A DNA stretch of 64,000 nucleotides from Atherix ibis. Its lineage: Eukaryota; Arthropoda; Insecta; Diptera; Athericidae. Below, in pieces: positions 12,104 to 24,458 of this stretch. The notes beneath the pieces are model-generated. The model made no database searches, had not been told where the DNA came from, and worked only from the letters and a program-made list of their open reading frames with translations. The DNA lies in the NCBI GenBank assembly GCA_958298945.1, contig OY282609.1, positions 67,986,220 to 68,050,219 of the forward strand, read 5' to 3'. The position numbers and the translations under genes were made by a program. How positions within the stretch are numbered: position 1 is the first letter of the stretch; each line of letters opens with the position of its first letter.

Positions 12104-13295
12104 CCATGTGTATAAGCTTAAATCCGCTGTTTGGTCATAGATGGCGTGAATAAGTGTAATAAGCTACCATGGACACGCCATGCTTTTTTTATGAGTTTGA
12201 CATCTGTCAACATTAATCAGTGCACATTGTCAGCAATTTCGTACAACAACATATCTTTTTCCTTTGGTAATCATGTCTACTTTTGTGCCAGAAAAAGAGC
12301 ATATGCGGGAAGCTCTGCTTTTCTGCTTCAATTTGAAGAAATCGGTTCACATCGAATCCTTGTGGAGTCCTATACTGACAGTGTTTTATCGGAAACAACG
12401 TGCTGAGATTGGTTTCGTCGGTTCAAAGACGGCAATTTTGACTTGTTGGACAAGACGCGTGAAAATCGGCCTAGGAAGGTTGAGGACCATCAATTGCAGG
12501 TTCATTTGGACGAAGACGATACCCAATTACAAAAAAATGCTCGCGGAGCAATAGAGTGTTACTCAACTAGCCATTTCCATGTATCTGCGTGCCATTGGGA
12601 AGATTGAAAAGATCGGAAAATGGGTGCCGCATGAATTGAACGATAGGCAGATGGAGCGACGCCAAAAAACATGCGAAATCTTGCTCGTCAGACAAAAATG
12701 ATCCCGGCCAACCATCAACATCTTCCCCAAGACCAAATCGCTTCAGACGAAAGACGATGCTGTGCGTTTGGGGGGATCAGCAGAATATCGTATATTATGA
12801 GATATTGAAACCTGGTGAAACTGTCAATGCCCACCGCTATCACCAACAACTGATCAAATTGCAACGTGCTCTGCGTGGAAAAAGGATGGATTATCAACAA
12901 AGACATGACAAGCTGATTTTCCTCTGCGATAACGCACCATCGTACACGTCAAAAATGGTCCGAAACTACTTGGAGACACTCAACTGATAGGTGCTACACC
13001 ACCCCGCTTATTCACCAGACCTGGTCCCTTTCGACTACCACCTGTTTTCGTCGATGGGCCACGCGCTCGCTGAGCAGCACTTCGATTCTTACGAAGACGT
13101 CCGAAAATGGCTTGATGAGTGGTTTGCCTCGAAAGAATAGGAATTTTTTTGGCGTGGTATCCACAAATTGCCCTTTAGATGGGTAAAATATTTAGCTAGC
13201 GAGGGTAAGTATTTTGAATAAATTTGTTTCTGCTTTCTATGAAAAAAAATGTGTTTGTTTAACTAAAAAATAGCGGATTTAAGCTTATACACCAA
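12104..13295 (+). mobile_element. mariner element, Mos1-like (mauritiana type), inactive
   Basis: The left end reads CCATGTGTATAAGCTTAAAT after a TA at 12102-12103. The right end is its near-complement, with GCGGATTTAAGCTTATACAC at 13273-13292. The right TA is not directly adjacent, so the right boundary is approximate. The body is about 1.19 kb and has lost part of the coding region. The protein text (MSTFVPEKEH, ALLFCFNLKKS, LDEDDTQ, TMLCVWGDQQ, KPGETVNAHRY) is close to the Mos1 group, making this the third mariner lineage in the first 14 kb. Confidence 0.87.
12273..13221 (+). pseudogene. mariner transposase (Mos1-like), broken
   Basis: The ATG at 12273 gives MSTFVPEKEHMREALLFCFN. After NLKKSVH the frame drifts, then DSVLSETTC and WFRRFKDGNFDLLDKTREN appear in other frames. 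The region near 12540-12700 still shows GKWVPHELNDRQMERRQKTC after correction. Around 12700 the coding text jumps from LLVRQK to a QPSTSSP-like segment, so the block with the first catalytic aspartate (VTGDEKW) is missing. Block 12757-12987 has LCVWGDQQ, RYHQQLIKLQRALRGK and LCDNAPSYTSK, the second-aspartate block. A TGA replaces tryptophan after ETLN. Then SPDLVPFDYHLF, with the third aspartate, and HKLPFRW and EGKYFE end the protein at 13221. Confidence 0.85.
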
Positions 13296-13361
13296 GTCCA
13301 CTAACTACGCGACACTATAGAGTCTAATAAGTGAAGTTGTATTTTCAGTTCGTAAAGAGAA

Positions 13362-13882
13362 ATGCAACAGCAAAATTGGGAGCAACAATGTGCCATCAAA
13401 TTTTATGTTAAGTTTGGTGGATCCACGGGTTTGATTTATGAAATGTTCCAATGGGGTTATAGGAAACATTCCTAATAAAGAGCACAAGATTTTTGGTAGC
13501 AAAAAGCATTTACCATCAGTTTTTGGTACTCAAAAACTGATGAAAATGTACAACCTCTTAAGGATTTTTTTCAAGGAAGTTCTTAAATCGTACGGATATT
13601 AAAAACACTTGAATGCTACACACTTCCACAACGACTCCTGTCACATGGTCATGTCTATCAACAATTTTACCCAACCTTTTTATTTATCTAATCTAAGTCC
13701 GTGTGACATCTTTTCGTTCTCCAGTATAAAAAAAAAACACTTGAAAGAACGTCATCTTAGTACTGTCGATAACATCCAAAGGAGCTGAAGGCGATTGAAT
13801 TGAAAGCTTTCTAGCACGGCTAATAAGAGTGGAAACACTGCCTCCATCGATGTATATGGTATTTAACTGCCAAAGAGAACTA
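13362..13882 (+). pseudogene. Old mariner transposase relic
   Basis: This is a strongly decayed transposase, directly after the Mos1-like element. From 13362 one frame gives EQQCAIKFYVKFGG then YEMFQWGYRK, which lines up with the N terminus of the mariner at 54878-56146 (EQRTCIKFYVKNSFNG). Further on, shifted frames give HNDSCHMVMS (second-aspartate block), LSPCDIFSFSSIKKK (third-aspartate block) and TVDNIQR. The last part, with LKAIELKAF, EWKHC and a CIDVYG-like end, resembles the usual C terminus. The middle is lost. I did not find clear terminal repeats, so the boundaries are those of the readable protein text only. Confidence 0.55.
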
Positions 13883-16800
13883 ATTTAAAGTCTTTTACTT
13901 TTTTGCCATATTTCTATCCTTTTTTTATATGATTTTGGATAATTTAAAAATATATTTTTTTAACATTTACACTTACACAACTGATATTTTATTTATAGTT
14001 TTAAACTTTCTTGCCATCACGTGATATATTGTAATTCAAAAAACTGTATTGGAAACAAATATTCTAAAAAGAAATTTATTTTTATTTCAATAGAATAAGA
14101 AGATATTTTTAAAATCTATTCTTTAATAGAAACTTAAAAGTTACTATAATTGTATGAAGAATAATGCGGGAGAAGAACATTATCTTAAAGATTTGATGCG
14201 TGAAATTTTCTTTGTGGCATCCGTTAACCCGCACTTATTCTAATCAACATGTTGAACATGAAAATCAAATTAGAGTGTTGATAGAAGTCAGTAGCTTGTA
14301 TTCAGTTGATTTGTTGAAAATTTCAATTTATGTTCGGTTATTTTCTACATAAATTTCTTAATTGTCCATTGTATCTTTATGTTTTCTGGTATAATTTTAA
14401 AATATATTCACTTATATGTGAATCTATTTCAAAAAAATAGTACTAGAGAAATGAAAAAATGCAGGTAGAAAATAATTTGACCAGAAAATGCAGGTGAAAA
14501 ATGATAGAAAATGTTTGAAAAATTATAATTTTTTACAGAACATTTCAACGAAGATTTTATTATGAAAAGATATTTGGGATAGTCTTTCAGAGTAAGGCTT
14601 TGTGACAAGAAATAATTCTTCTTTTTTCTTAGCATTGAAGACAATTATTAAAAAATTTGTTAAACGATTTTTGTTAAGTTATGTAAAATTTGCTTACTTA
14701 AAAAAACTCTCCAAAAAATTAAAAAATTATTTGCAAAATTATTTTGTTTTCTTTATTATAAGACTACTAAAAATTTATCATATCTAATGAGAAGTGGCGT
14801 CATTTTTAATATAAATAATTAACGTATACAGTATAATTAATATTATATGCTTAGTCCAGGTTTTGTAAATGATGTGGTGCTGAGATTATCTCTTAAATTT
14901 ATAAAAATACTATTCACTTTAAATAAAAATTTACTATTGTATATTATAAATTTTTTTTTTAATATTCGGCTATTAAGACTTACATAAATTTTAATATTTT
15001 AATTTAGTTTTCATATTATTTTCATAAGAAAAAAACATGAAATTTACATTAATCAATTTCTAATTTATTTGCAGTAAGCGAGTGCTCTTCTTAAAAGAAT
15101 TTCTATATTGAGGAAAAAATAATGGAAAGGAAAAATTATATATTCCAAGTAAAATGGTACATCTAAAAATGAAGAAATATATTTTATGAGTTTCTCTTCT
15201 CGTCTTTTGTAACATGAAAAAGAGGACCAAATTCAATTGAATTTCAGCATGAAATATTAAACAGAAATTGGATGTGTTCGCAATGAAATATTAAATTTTC
15301 AAATGTCGTTTTTGATACATGCTCGTATTCGGAAGAATTTTTGGTTACGTACGATTTAGATTCGAATTTGATCTCTCCCAGGCTGTGGTTGTACATTTAC
15401 TCAACTATGTGTATACCTTTCCCATTATAGCAACTGTAATGCATATTCTTCAGGTTAACCCCTTTTCATATTCAAAATGCGCACATAAAACAACGGTCCG
15501 GCTATAAATTTCGTATAAGTCAATTGACAGCACATAAATATAGAGAAAGGACTCATACCTTTCCATATTGAACATTTGCAATAGTATTCGGTGTTGATGG
15601 TTCATAAGATATTCTTAGGATAATGGCTAGGTGTAAAAGTCCTCCTGCAGCAGAATGGTAAAGAGTAGATGATGTATTCTTGTAGCATCGAACAGTTCTG
15701 TTACTATAAGTGGAGTCAACTGGATGGCATATAATACTCGTATATGAGCGATAAAATATAGTGTATTAACAATCCAAAGTTGGTGGGCAACTGGTTAAAA
15801 TGTGGTGGCAAATAAGGCAGTAACCATGTCGGTGTACGCATTTGAATCCTCTGACCATCGATCAATCACCACAAAACTACTCCTGCGTTTCCTTCGGTGA
15901 GTGCCAAGAAATTGTGAATATTCGTTCGAACATCTAAAAAATTCTCATATAAATATACCTTTGTGTGACCGTCGATACATGGATGCCTTGTACTTATTTT
16001 TATATTTTGGGGTGCTTCTACTTTCATATTGTCCCTTACATCGTCAGTCTTTTAGTTTTTTGGTACATTTTTATTATTTTATACTACTTTTATTGTGGTC
16101 GTACCTCATAGTTTTTTTTTATCGATCTTTCTTTAAAATACATTTTGACACAATAAAGTAATATATTCATCCCCAGAGAGTCACCTTTTCCTTGGTCGTG
16201 TGTCATTTATATTTCATGATTTCTTTTTGTCGAATGCTATTTTCTATATATCTAAACATATCCACAATATTGGTTAGTGAAGGTGGACAATTTCAATATC
16301 AATGGAAGCTTTGTTAGTCTCGACCACCATTTACTACTGCTTTCTTTCAAACTGAATAGTAAAATTTTAGTTATGGTTCTGATTTCGATTCCATTCGATT
16401 TCATTTTAGTTCTTGATTTATTCCCTTCTCTATTCTTTTCACTTACAATTTCACTAAAGTTTTTTATTCACATTCCTAGTTTTTTTTTGTATTATATTTT
16501 CTGTGAAAACTTTGATGAAAACTATTTTCTTTACTGATAAAAATAAATAGGTATTCAAATAAAAAAAGACTAAACTTTAAAAATTTTGTCTAAGATCATT
16601 TTCGATTTCTATATCGGAGTTTTTATAATAAATCAAATAAATTTTTAAATAATATTGATAATTTAAAAAAATAAAGTTTACCTTCAAAATTCCTAATTTT
16701 ATGATTATATTTAACATATAATATTCACATATCCAATGAGAATTGGGAGAATTGGTTAAATTGTATAAAAAAAAATAATACAAAGAAAATTTTTCTTTTT

Positions 16801-17095
16801 TGAGGGGAAAAAATGCGTAAAATAACAAAACGCATAAAAGCCAAGAGAAAACACTAAAACATCAGTGGAAGATTGATGACATTGATTGAATTTATGTGTA
16901 TGACAATTTTTTGCACTTTTGTCGATTCGGCGGATTTACACAAAAAATACTAAATGACGGACGATGGACTGTTGTTGGCTGCCTAAAAACTACCCCTGCA
17001 AAACTTTTATTTTGAATGTAACATACTCGTAGCTATTCACGTTAATGTATTTTAGTTTAGTAACAAAATTTTTAATACAATCTAAAAGTAAAATA
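13883..17095. other. AT-rich spacer, no gene seen
   Basis: The longest open frames (15901-16161, 16277-16537, 16577-16828) are rich in phenylalanine, leucine and tyrosine because the DNA is T-rich. They show no recognisable domain. I see no element ends. Confidence 0.55.
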
Positions 17096-17099
17096 TTAT

Positions 17100-17290
17100 A
17101 AATATATCTACAAACTTTTACTGAACATTTTTAATGAAAATCTTTCTCTGAAAATATTTCACTCTATACGAGTATCTTTTACTAAAAATATTTTACTGAA
17201 AATTTTTTCCACAGAAAATTTTTAAATGCAATTTACACTTATCTTTTACTCGAAAGATTTCTGAAACTATTTTTTTTAAGTGTCTTCTAA
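17100..17290. repeat. Degenerate ACTGAAAATTT-type repeats
   Basis: Loose copies of the core TACTGAAAATTT recur about every 13-20 bases (for example ACTGAACATTTTT, CTCTGAAAATATTT, ACTAAAAATATTTTACTGAAAATTTTTT). The orientation matches the large array at 20990-24432. It looks like an old, scrambled fragment of the same minisatellite family. Confidence 0.6.
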
Positions 17291-18920
17291 AAAATTTTAA
17301 TATACTTTCTAACAGCCAGTAAAAGCTCTTCAATTCGATTTTTAAGCCTTTACTAAATAAATTTGATTATCTGATGCTCATTAAAAATTTCATGAATTTC
17401 TCGAATCGATTGATACAAATCAGTTTGCTTATTATTAATTTCAAATTTTTATGTATTTTTGAATAATGTATCAATTTTAATTAGATCATAATAAAAATGC
17501 AACGAACTAAAAAGTTTACATCGTTTTGTAAAATCATTAATGTTTCGGTTAAAATATTTGTTATTGAAAAGAAAAAAATTTCTGCTTTATTTTTAATTAT
17601 AAACAACACCTTTGCTTAATTATTGTACCTTCGTTATAAAATTTATTATCTGGTTTTTTTAGGCGAATTTATTCAAACTATTAATTTTTTTTAATATGAA
17701 AATTCCATGTTAGACTTTGTGGAATATTTTTATTACAAAATTTTATGATTTAATTTTATGACTGTGTATAAATTTTGATAACATCTTCGAATCGCATGAT
17801 TAATTTTAAAAGTAGTTAAATTCACTCGGACATTTCAATATTTTACAACTTTTTGTATTTATATATTTATTATATAATTGAATGTATGCTGATTTATTCA
17901 TATTTTCTCCCAGAAAAGTTATTAATTCAAAATAAATTTTTAGTCTTGATATATTTTCTGTATATTCGAATCTTTCGAGGCTAGGACATAAAAGAAATAT
18001 TTTTGGAATAATGAAAAGATTACAAAATTATCTACTTTAAGTTCTTGTTTATTATTACTTCTATTATTAATGCGTAGAGAATACTCGAATGCCAGCAAAA
18101 TAGGAATGAATAAAAAGGAAAATGGATTATATTGTGCGGTAAGGGCACTTCAGTAGTCAATGAACAAGAAAGGATATTTGGTAAATTTCATTCGATTTAT
18201 TATTATTGATGATAAATTAAATGGAAAAATTCTTAACGGAATTGTTCTTCCGAATTTTCTGAAATGGAAATCATCAAGAGCGTGATGGAGAAGAAGAGTC
18301 ATTTAGATTGAGCATCATAGATGCGCATAATAAATAGGAGAATCTCCACTTTTACGGATATTGGAATAACCGCAATAAATGTTCTTTCCGCTTCCCGTTC
18401 GCTTTTATTTTTGCCAGAATTGGTTCCTCAAAAATTTAGGTGGTTTGAACATTATCAGATACAATGAATGAGAGTTAAGTAGAAACTCGTGCAAAATAAA
18501 TTTTATACGTGGGTGATTGTTAAATTGCCTTCTTATATGAACGTCCTCAAGCATCCTTTATTATAGTGTGACCATGAAGTATTACAATTTATTTGAAGTT
18601 TTTTTTCGGTTACTATATTTGATAACTAAAATTGTAATTGAAGTATCTTTATATGCACATATCCACTAAAGAATGCAATTATTTAATGCGAAATCATATG
18701 CATTGAAAGAGAATTGCATTATAGTAGACTGCATATGCGGCTTAAGCATCCCATTGAACGTCTAAGTGGGAAGTGTTAATTTAGTAAATCGGACGTAGAC
18801 ACTTGCATAGCATAGAGAAACGGACAATTCTTATAATAATATTTTATAATATACTACATAACTGTCTGTAATTGATTAAAAATGTAATTATTTAATTTCA
18901 ATATAAATTAAAATATTTCA
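17291..18920. other. AT-rich spacer left of the inverted-array structure
   Basis: No gene or element recognised. The stretch ends at the outer inverted repeat of the structure that starts at 18921. Confidence 0.55.
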
Positions 18921-18966
18921 TAAATCATACTAAAATATACTTAAAGAAAAAATGTTCAGTAAAATA
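18921..18966 (+). repeat. Left outer inverted repeat of the Foldback-like element
   Basis: This 46-base segment contains ACTAAAATATACTTAAAG and AATGTTCAGTAAAATA. Its reverse complement matches 24414-24458 with two substitutions and one missing base. The similarity stops on both sides at the same point, which marks the outer boundary. A related TAAAATATACTTAA stands just left of the array at 37950. Confidence 0.85.
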
Positions 18967-19412
18967 TGTTCTGTAGAAATGTTAAGTACATATTTTCAGT
19001 AGAAATTTTCAATACAGTAGAAATTTTCAGTAGAAATTTTCAGTAGAAATTTTCAGTAGAAATTTTCAGTAGAAATTTTCAGTAGAAATTTTCAGTAGAA
19101 ATTTTCAGTAGAAATTTTCAGTAGAAATTTTCAGTAGAAATTTTCAGTAGAAATTTTCAGTAGAAATTTTCAGTAGAAATTTTCAGTAGAAATTTTCAGT
19201 AGAAATTTTCAGTAGAAATTTTCGGTACAAATTTTCAGTAGAAATTTTCAGTAGAAATTTTCAGTAGAAATTTTCAGTAGAAATTTTCAGTAGAAATTTT
19301 CAGTAGAAATTTTCAGTAGAAATTTTTAGTAGAAATTTTCAGACGAAATTTTTTAATAAAAATGTTTTTAGTCGAAATTTTCAATAAAAATGTTTAATAA
19401 AAATATAACTAA
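18950..19412. repeat. 13-bp minisatellite, short arm (CAGTAGAAATTTT)
   Basis: About 25 almost identical copies of CAGTAGAAATTTT run from about 19015 to 19345, with only rare changes (a GGTAC variant near 19223). Degenerate copies continue to 19412, including AGACGAAATTTT and AGTCGAAATTTT. The unit is the reverse complement of that in the array at 20990-24432. Because 13 is not a multiple of 3, the array cannot encode a simple repeat protein in one frame. Confidence 0.95.
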
Positions 19413-20985
19413 ACATTTCATTGATTCTAGAAATTTTTTTATAGTAAAAGTTAAATGTAAATTAATTATTAAAGTTGCTCTGCTTGTAAAACTATTTTGA
19501 GTCAATTCTGAAAGGCTACGGGGAGGCTTTTTGCAGAGTCTCACAATGAATATACGAAAGCCACTTAAAAAATGTGCGCGATGCCACTTTCTGACTACTA
19601 ATGTTGCCTAAATACCAAAAATTGGTTTTTGTTTATCGAAGCTAAATCACAAATTGATATCTTAAGAATCTTGACGAATTTATTATGGAGATGTATGGCG
19701 CCCACCAAATGAGCCAGGCATGCCACATTATATACGTGTATAATGTAATATGTTGTGATTTTGATATGACTTATGTGCTCAGCAGTATTCTCAACAGAAG
19801 TAAGAAAACCTTAAACATCATTAGAAGTTAATATGTTGGTGTGAGTGTTCTTATTTGTCCACAAGTAGCATACAGATAGAAAGTTTCAATCCTTCAAAGT
19901 TCTTAAAAAGCAAAGTTTGAACGATTTTATGCTATAAGATCTCATATTATCCCATCCGTCAGGAATCCAATATGGAATTCCAATGATTCTGAGACCGCAG
20001 TCATATGGTCGGCCATTCAGAATTTTGATTCCTAACATTTTTAATTACAGAATGTGAATTGATTATTTATTTTATTTGCTATACTATTTTCGTTGGTGTT
20101 TTTAATTTTTGAAAACTGTTACGACAGTTCTTTGGCAACGAAAGGGAAAAAATTAAAATAAAACGAAAATAAATCGAATAACTCCGATGATGATGATTAT
20201 GATGCTCATACAAAAATGATGGCATCTTACTGCAAATGCGAATGAGTTAATTGATTGATTTATTTCTGAGAAGGTAGTTTTTATCCCCATACAAAAATTA
20301 CGGAATTAAATTTTAGGCTGATTTTGTTAGTGTCCTGATTGATGGATGTCTGTCGCCAGTATTGTGCTATGTTGTCTCCATCTACCATCTTTTTATACTG
20401 AAACGATGATATGGGGTTATTGTCGCCAAAAAGTTTCGGCAATAAAAGGAGGCAACAATATTATCAGCCGTATATAAATAACATATACTTATTTATAAGT
20501 AAAACAAATAGATTGAAATTCCTACGCAAAATAAAAAAACTTCTTTGCTTCATTTGCAAAAAAACGTTTGATGACAATTTCTTTCCAACTGCAAAATTAA
20601 CGATGCATTAAATAAGAAGACCTCCAAGAGAGATAATAATTTCCAAAATTATATTATGAGTGATTCTGAATGTTACCATGAATGATTTTGTTATGGAAGT
20701 ATCAAAAGAACGAAGAGGAGACAAGTTTCAGAAAAGACCATTGATACGTTTCACATTAATATTGTATTGAACTCAGATTATACTTAAAATCGCAATAACT
20801 TTCATAATAAATTGTACAATAAAAATATATGAAATTAATAAGTTTGTTTATACGAGTTTAAACTTAAAAACCTGATAAATAATTCAGTTAATTTGGAAAT
20901 CATGCGGAAACACATCATATTTGACTGCAAGTAGTGTTTTTCCGATTTCAACGCATTTAAATTTATTAATTCTTCTGATTATTTT
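19413..20985. other. Central 1.6-kb segment between the inverted arrays
   Basis: This looks like ordinary AT-rich DNA, with no recognisable transposase. One small frame (20411-20611) ends with FLRKIKKLLCFICKKTFDDN, which resembles the first half of a C2H2 zinc finger (CxxC then KTF). The histidine spacing is wrong and a stop follows, so I do not call a gene. If the arrays are arms of one element, this is its loop. Confidence 0.5.
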
Positions 20986-20989
20986 TATT

Positions 20990-23900
20990 GAAAACTTACT
21001 AAAAATTTCTACTGAAAATTTTTACTGAAAATTTCTACTGAAAATTTTTACTGAAAATTTCTACGGAAAATTTTTACTGAAAATTTCTACTGAAAATTTT
21101 TACTGAAAATTTCTACTGAAAATTTTTATTGTAAATTTCTACTGAAAATTTCTACTGAAAATTTCTACTGAAAATTTCTACTGAAAATTTCTACTGAAAA
21201 TTTCTATTGAAAATTTGTACTGAAAATATGTACTGAAAATTTTTACTGAAAATTTTTACTGAAAATTATTTTACTGAAAATTTCTACTGAAAATTTCTAC
21301 TAAAAATTTCTACTGAAAATTTCGACTGAAAAATTCTACTAAAAATATCTACCGAAAATTTCTACTTAAAATTTCTACTTAAAATTTCTCCAGAAAATTT
21401 CTACGGAAAATTTCTACTGAAAATTTCTACTGAAAATTTTTTCTGAATAATTCTACTAAAAATTTCTTCGGAAAATTTCTACTGAAAATTTCTACTGAAA
21501 ATTTTTACTGTAAATTTCTACTGAAAATTTCTACTGAAAACTTTTAGTGAAAATTCCTACTGAAAATTTCTACTAAAAATTTCTACTAAAAATTTCTACT
21601 AAAAATTTCTACTGAAAATTTCTACTAAAAATTTCTATTGAAAATTTCTACTGAAAATTTCTACTGAAAATTCCTACGGAAAATTTCTATTGAAAATTTC
21701 TACAGAAAATTTCTACTGAAAATTTCTACAGAAAATTTCTACTGAAAATTTTTACTAAAAATTTCTACTGAAAATTTCTCCAGAAAATCTCAATTGAAAA
21801 TTTCTATTGAAAATTTCTATTGAAAATTTCTACTGAAAATTTCTACTGAAAATTTCTACTGAAAATTTCTACTGAAAATTTCTACTGAAAATTTCTACTG
21901 AAAATTTCTACTGAAAATTTCTATTGAAAATTTGTACTGAAAATTTCTATTGAAAATTTGTACTGAAAATATGTACTGAACATTTGTACTGAAAATTTTT
22001 ACTGAAAATTTTTACTGAAAATTTCTACTGAAAATTTCTACTGAAAATTTCTACTAAAAATTTCTACTGAAAATTTCGACTGAAAAATCTACTAAAAATA
22101 TCTACCGAAAATTTCTACTAAAAATTTCTACTGAAAATTTCGACTGAAAAATTCTACTAAAAATATCTACCGAAAATTTCTACTTAAAATTTCTACTTAA
22201 AATTTCTCCAGAAAATTTCTACGGAAAATTTCTACTGAAAATTTCTACTAAAAATTTCTACTGAAAATTTCTACTGAAAATTTCTACTGAAAATTTCTAC
22301 TGAAAATTTCTACTAAAAATTTCTACTAAAAATTTCTACTAAAAATTTCTACTGAAAATTTCTACTAAAAATTTCTATTGAAAATTTCTACTGAAAATTT
22401 CTACTGAAAATTCCTACGGAAAATTTCTATTGAAAATTTCTACAGAAAATTTCTACTGAAAATTTCTACAGAAAATTTCTACTGAAAATTTTTACTAAAA
22501 ATTTCTACTAAAAATTTCTCCAGAAAATCTCAACTGAAAATTTCTATTGAAAATTTCTATTGAAAATTTCTACTGAAAATTTCTACTGAAAATTTCTACT
22601 GAAAATTTCTACTGAAAATTTCTACTGAAAATTTCTACTGAAAATTTCTACTGAAAATTTCTATTGAAAATTTGTACTGAAAATTTCTATTGAAAATTTG
22701 TACTGAAAATATGTACTGAACATTTGTACTGAAAATTTTTACTGAAAATTTTTACTGAAAATTTCTACTGAAAATTTCTACTGAAAATTTCTACTAAAAA
22801 TTTCTACTGAAAATTTCGACTGAAAAATTCTACTAAAAATATCTACCGAAAATTTCTACTTAAAATTTCTACTTAAAATTTCTCCAGAAAATTTCTACGG
22901 AAAATTTTTACTGAAAATTTCTACTAAAAATTTCTACTGAAAATTTCTACTGAAAATTTCTACTGAAAATTTCTACTGAAAATTTCTACTAAAAATTTCT
23001 ACACAAAAATTTCTACTGAAAATTTCTACTAAAAATTTCTACTGAAAATTTCTACTGAAAATTTCTACTGAAAATTTCTACTGAAAATTTCTACTGAAAA
23101 TTTCTACTGAAAATTTCTACTGAAAATTTCTACTGAAAATTTCTACTGAAAATTTCTACTGAAAATTTCTACTGAAAATTTCTACTAAAAATTTCTACTG
23201 AAAATTTCTACTGAAAATTTCTACTGAAAATTTCTACTGAAAATTTCTACTGAAAATTTCTACTAAAAATTTCTACTGAAAATTTCTACTGAAAATTTCT
23301 ACTGAAAATTTCTACTGAAAATTTCTACTAAAAATTTCTACTGAAAATTTCGACTGAAAAATTCTACTAAAAATATCTACCGAAAATTTCTACTTAAAAT
23401 TTCTACTTAAAATTTCTCCAGAAAATTTCTACGGAAAATTTCTACTGAAAATTTCTACTAAAAATTTCTACTGAAAATTTCTACTGAAAATTTCTACTGA
23501 AAATTTCTACTAAAAATTTCTACTGAAAATTTCTACTGAAAATTTCTACTGAAAATTTCTACTGAAAATTTCTACTAAAAATTTCTACTGAAAATTTCTA
23601 CTGAAAATTTCTACTGAAAATTTCTACTGAAAATTTCTACTGAAAATTTCTACTGAAAATTTCTACTGAAAATTTCTACTGAAAATTTCTACTAAAAATT
23701 TCTACTGAAAATTTCTACTGAAAATTTCTACTGAAAATTTCTACTAAAAATTTCTACTGAAAATTTCTACTGAAAATTTCTACTGAAAATTTCTACTGAA
23801 AATTTCTACTGAAAATTTCTACTGAAAATTTCTACTGAAAATTTCTACTGAAAATTTCTACTGAAAATTTCTACTGAAAATTTCTACTGAAAATTTCTAC

Positions 23901-24432
23901 TGAAAATTTCTACTGAAAATTTCTACTGAAAATTTCTACTGAAAATTTCTACTGAAAATTTCTACTGAAAATTTCTACTAAAAATTTCTACTGAAAATTT
24001 CTACTGAAAATTTCTACTGAAAATTTCTACTGAAAATTTCTACTGAAAATTTCTACTGCAAAATTTCTACTGAAAATTTCTACTGAAAATTTCTACTGAA
24101 AATTTCTACTGAAAATTTCTACTGAAAATTTCTACTGAAAATTTCTACTAAAAATTTCGACTGAAAATATCTGCTAAAAATTTCTACTGAAAATTTCTAC
24201 TGAAAATTTCGACAAAAAATTTCTACAGAAAATTTAGATGAAAATATCTGCTAAAAATTTGTACTGAAAATTTCTACTGAAAATTTGTACTGAAAATTTC
24301 TACTGAAAATTTCTACAGAAAATTTCTACTGAAAATTTCTACTGAAAATTTCTACTGAAAATTTCTACTGAAAATTTCTACTGAAAATTTCTACTGAAAA
24401 TTTCTACTGAAAATATTTTACTGAACATTTTT
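20990..24432. repeat. 3.4-kb 13-bp minisatellite, long arm (AAAATTTCTACTG)
   Basis: Roughly 260 copies of AAAATTTCTACTG run without a break. Variants replace CTACTG by CTACTA, CTATTG, GTACTG, CGACTG or CTCCAG. The variants are not random. A marked block starting at CGACTGAAAAATTCTACT, followed by ATCTACCG, two ACTTAAAATTT units and CTCCAG, recurs at about 21323, 22141, 22817 and 23351, with a damaged copy at 22077. Spacings of 740-754 bp between several shared markers show duplicated higher-order blocks. The right third (after about 23000) is more uniform, suggesting recent expansion. The array ends in the outer inverted repeat at 24414. Confidence 0.95.
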
Positions 24433-24458
24433 TTTTAAGTATATTTTATTATTATTTA
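24414..24458 (-). repeat. Right outer inverted repeat of the Foldback-like element
   Basis: It begins TATTTTACTGAACATTTTTT and continues through AAGTATATTTTATTATTA. It is the inverted partner of 18921-18966. Outside it (24459 on) the sequence no longer matches the left flank. Confidence 0.85.

Larger units (their letters stand above)
18921..24458. mobile_element. Foldback-like element: two inverted minisatellite arms around a central segment
   Basis: The outer ends are inverted copies of each other. 18921-18966 and 24414-24458 pair over 45 bases with two mismatches and one single-base gap (shared text TATTTTACTGAACATTTTTT and AAGTATATTTTA). Just inside each end is an array of the same 13-bp unit, in opposite orientation: CAGTAGAAATTTT on the left (about 18950-19412) and AAAATTTCTACTG on the right (about 20990-24432). 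The inner edges also match in inverted form (TTTTTATTGAAAA). Between them lies 1.6 kb of non-repetitive DNA. Long inverted arms built from short tandem repeats are the known design of Drosophila Foldback elements. The arms here are very unequal. I see no convincing target-site duplication and no transposase. Two separate arrays that trapped host DNA remain possible. Confidence 0.6.

Noticed and set aside
20990..24432. Possible CRISPR array
   Set aside because: The repeats are directly adjacent 13-mers with no unique spacers, and the genome is eukaryotic.
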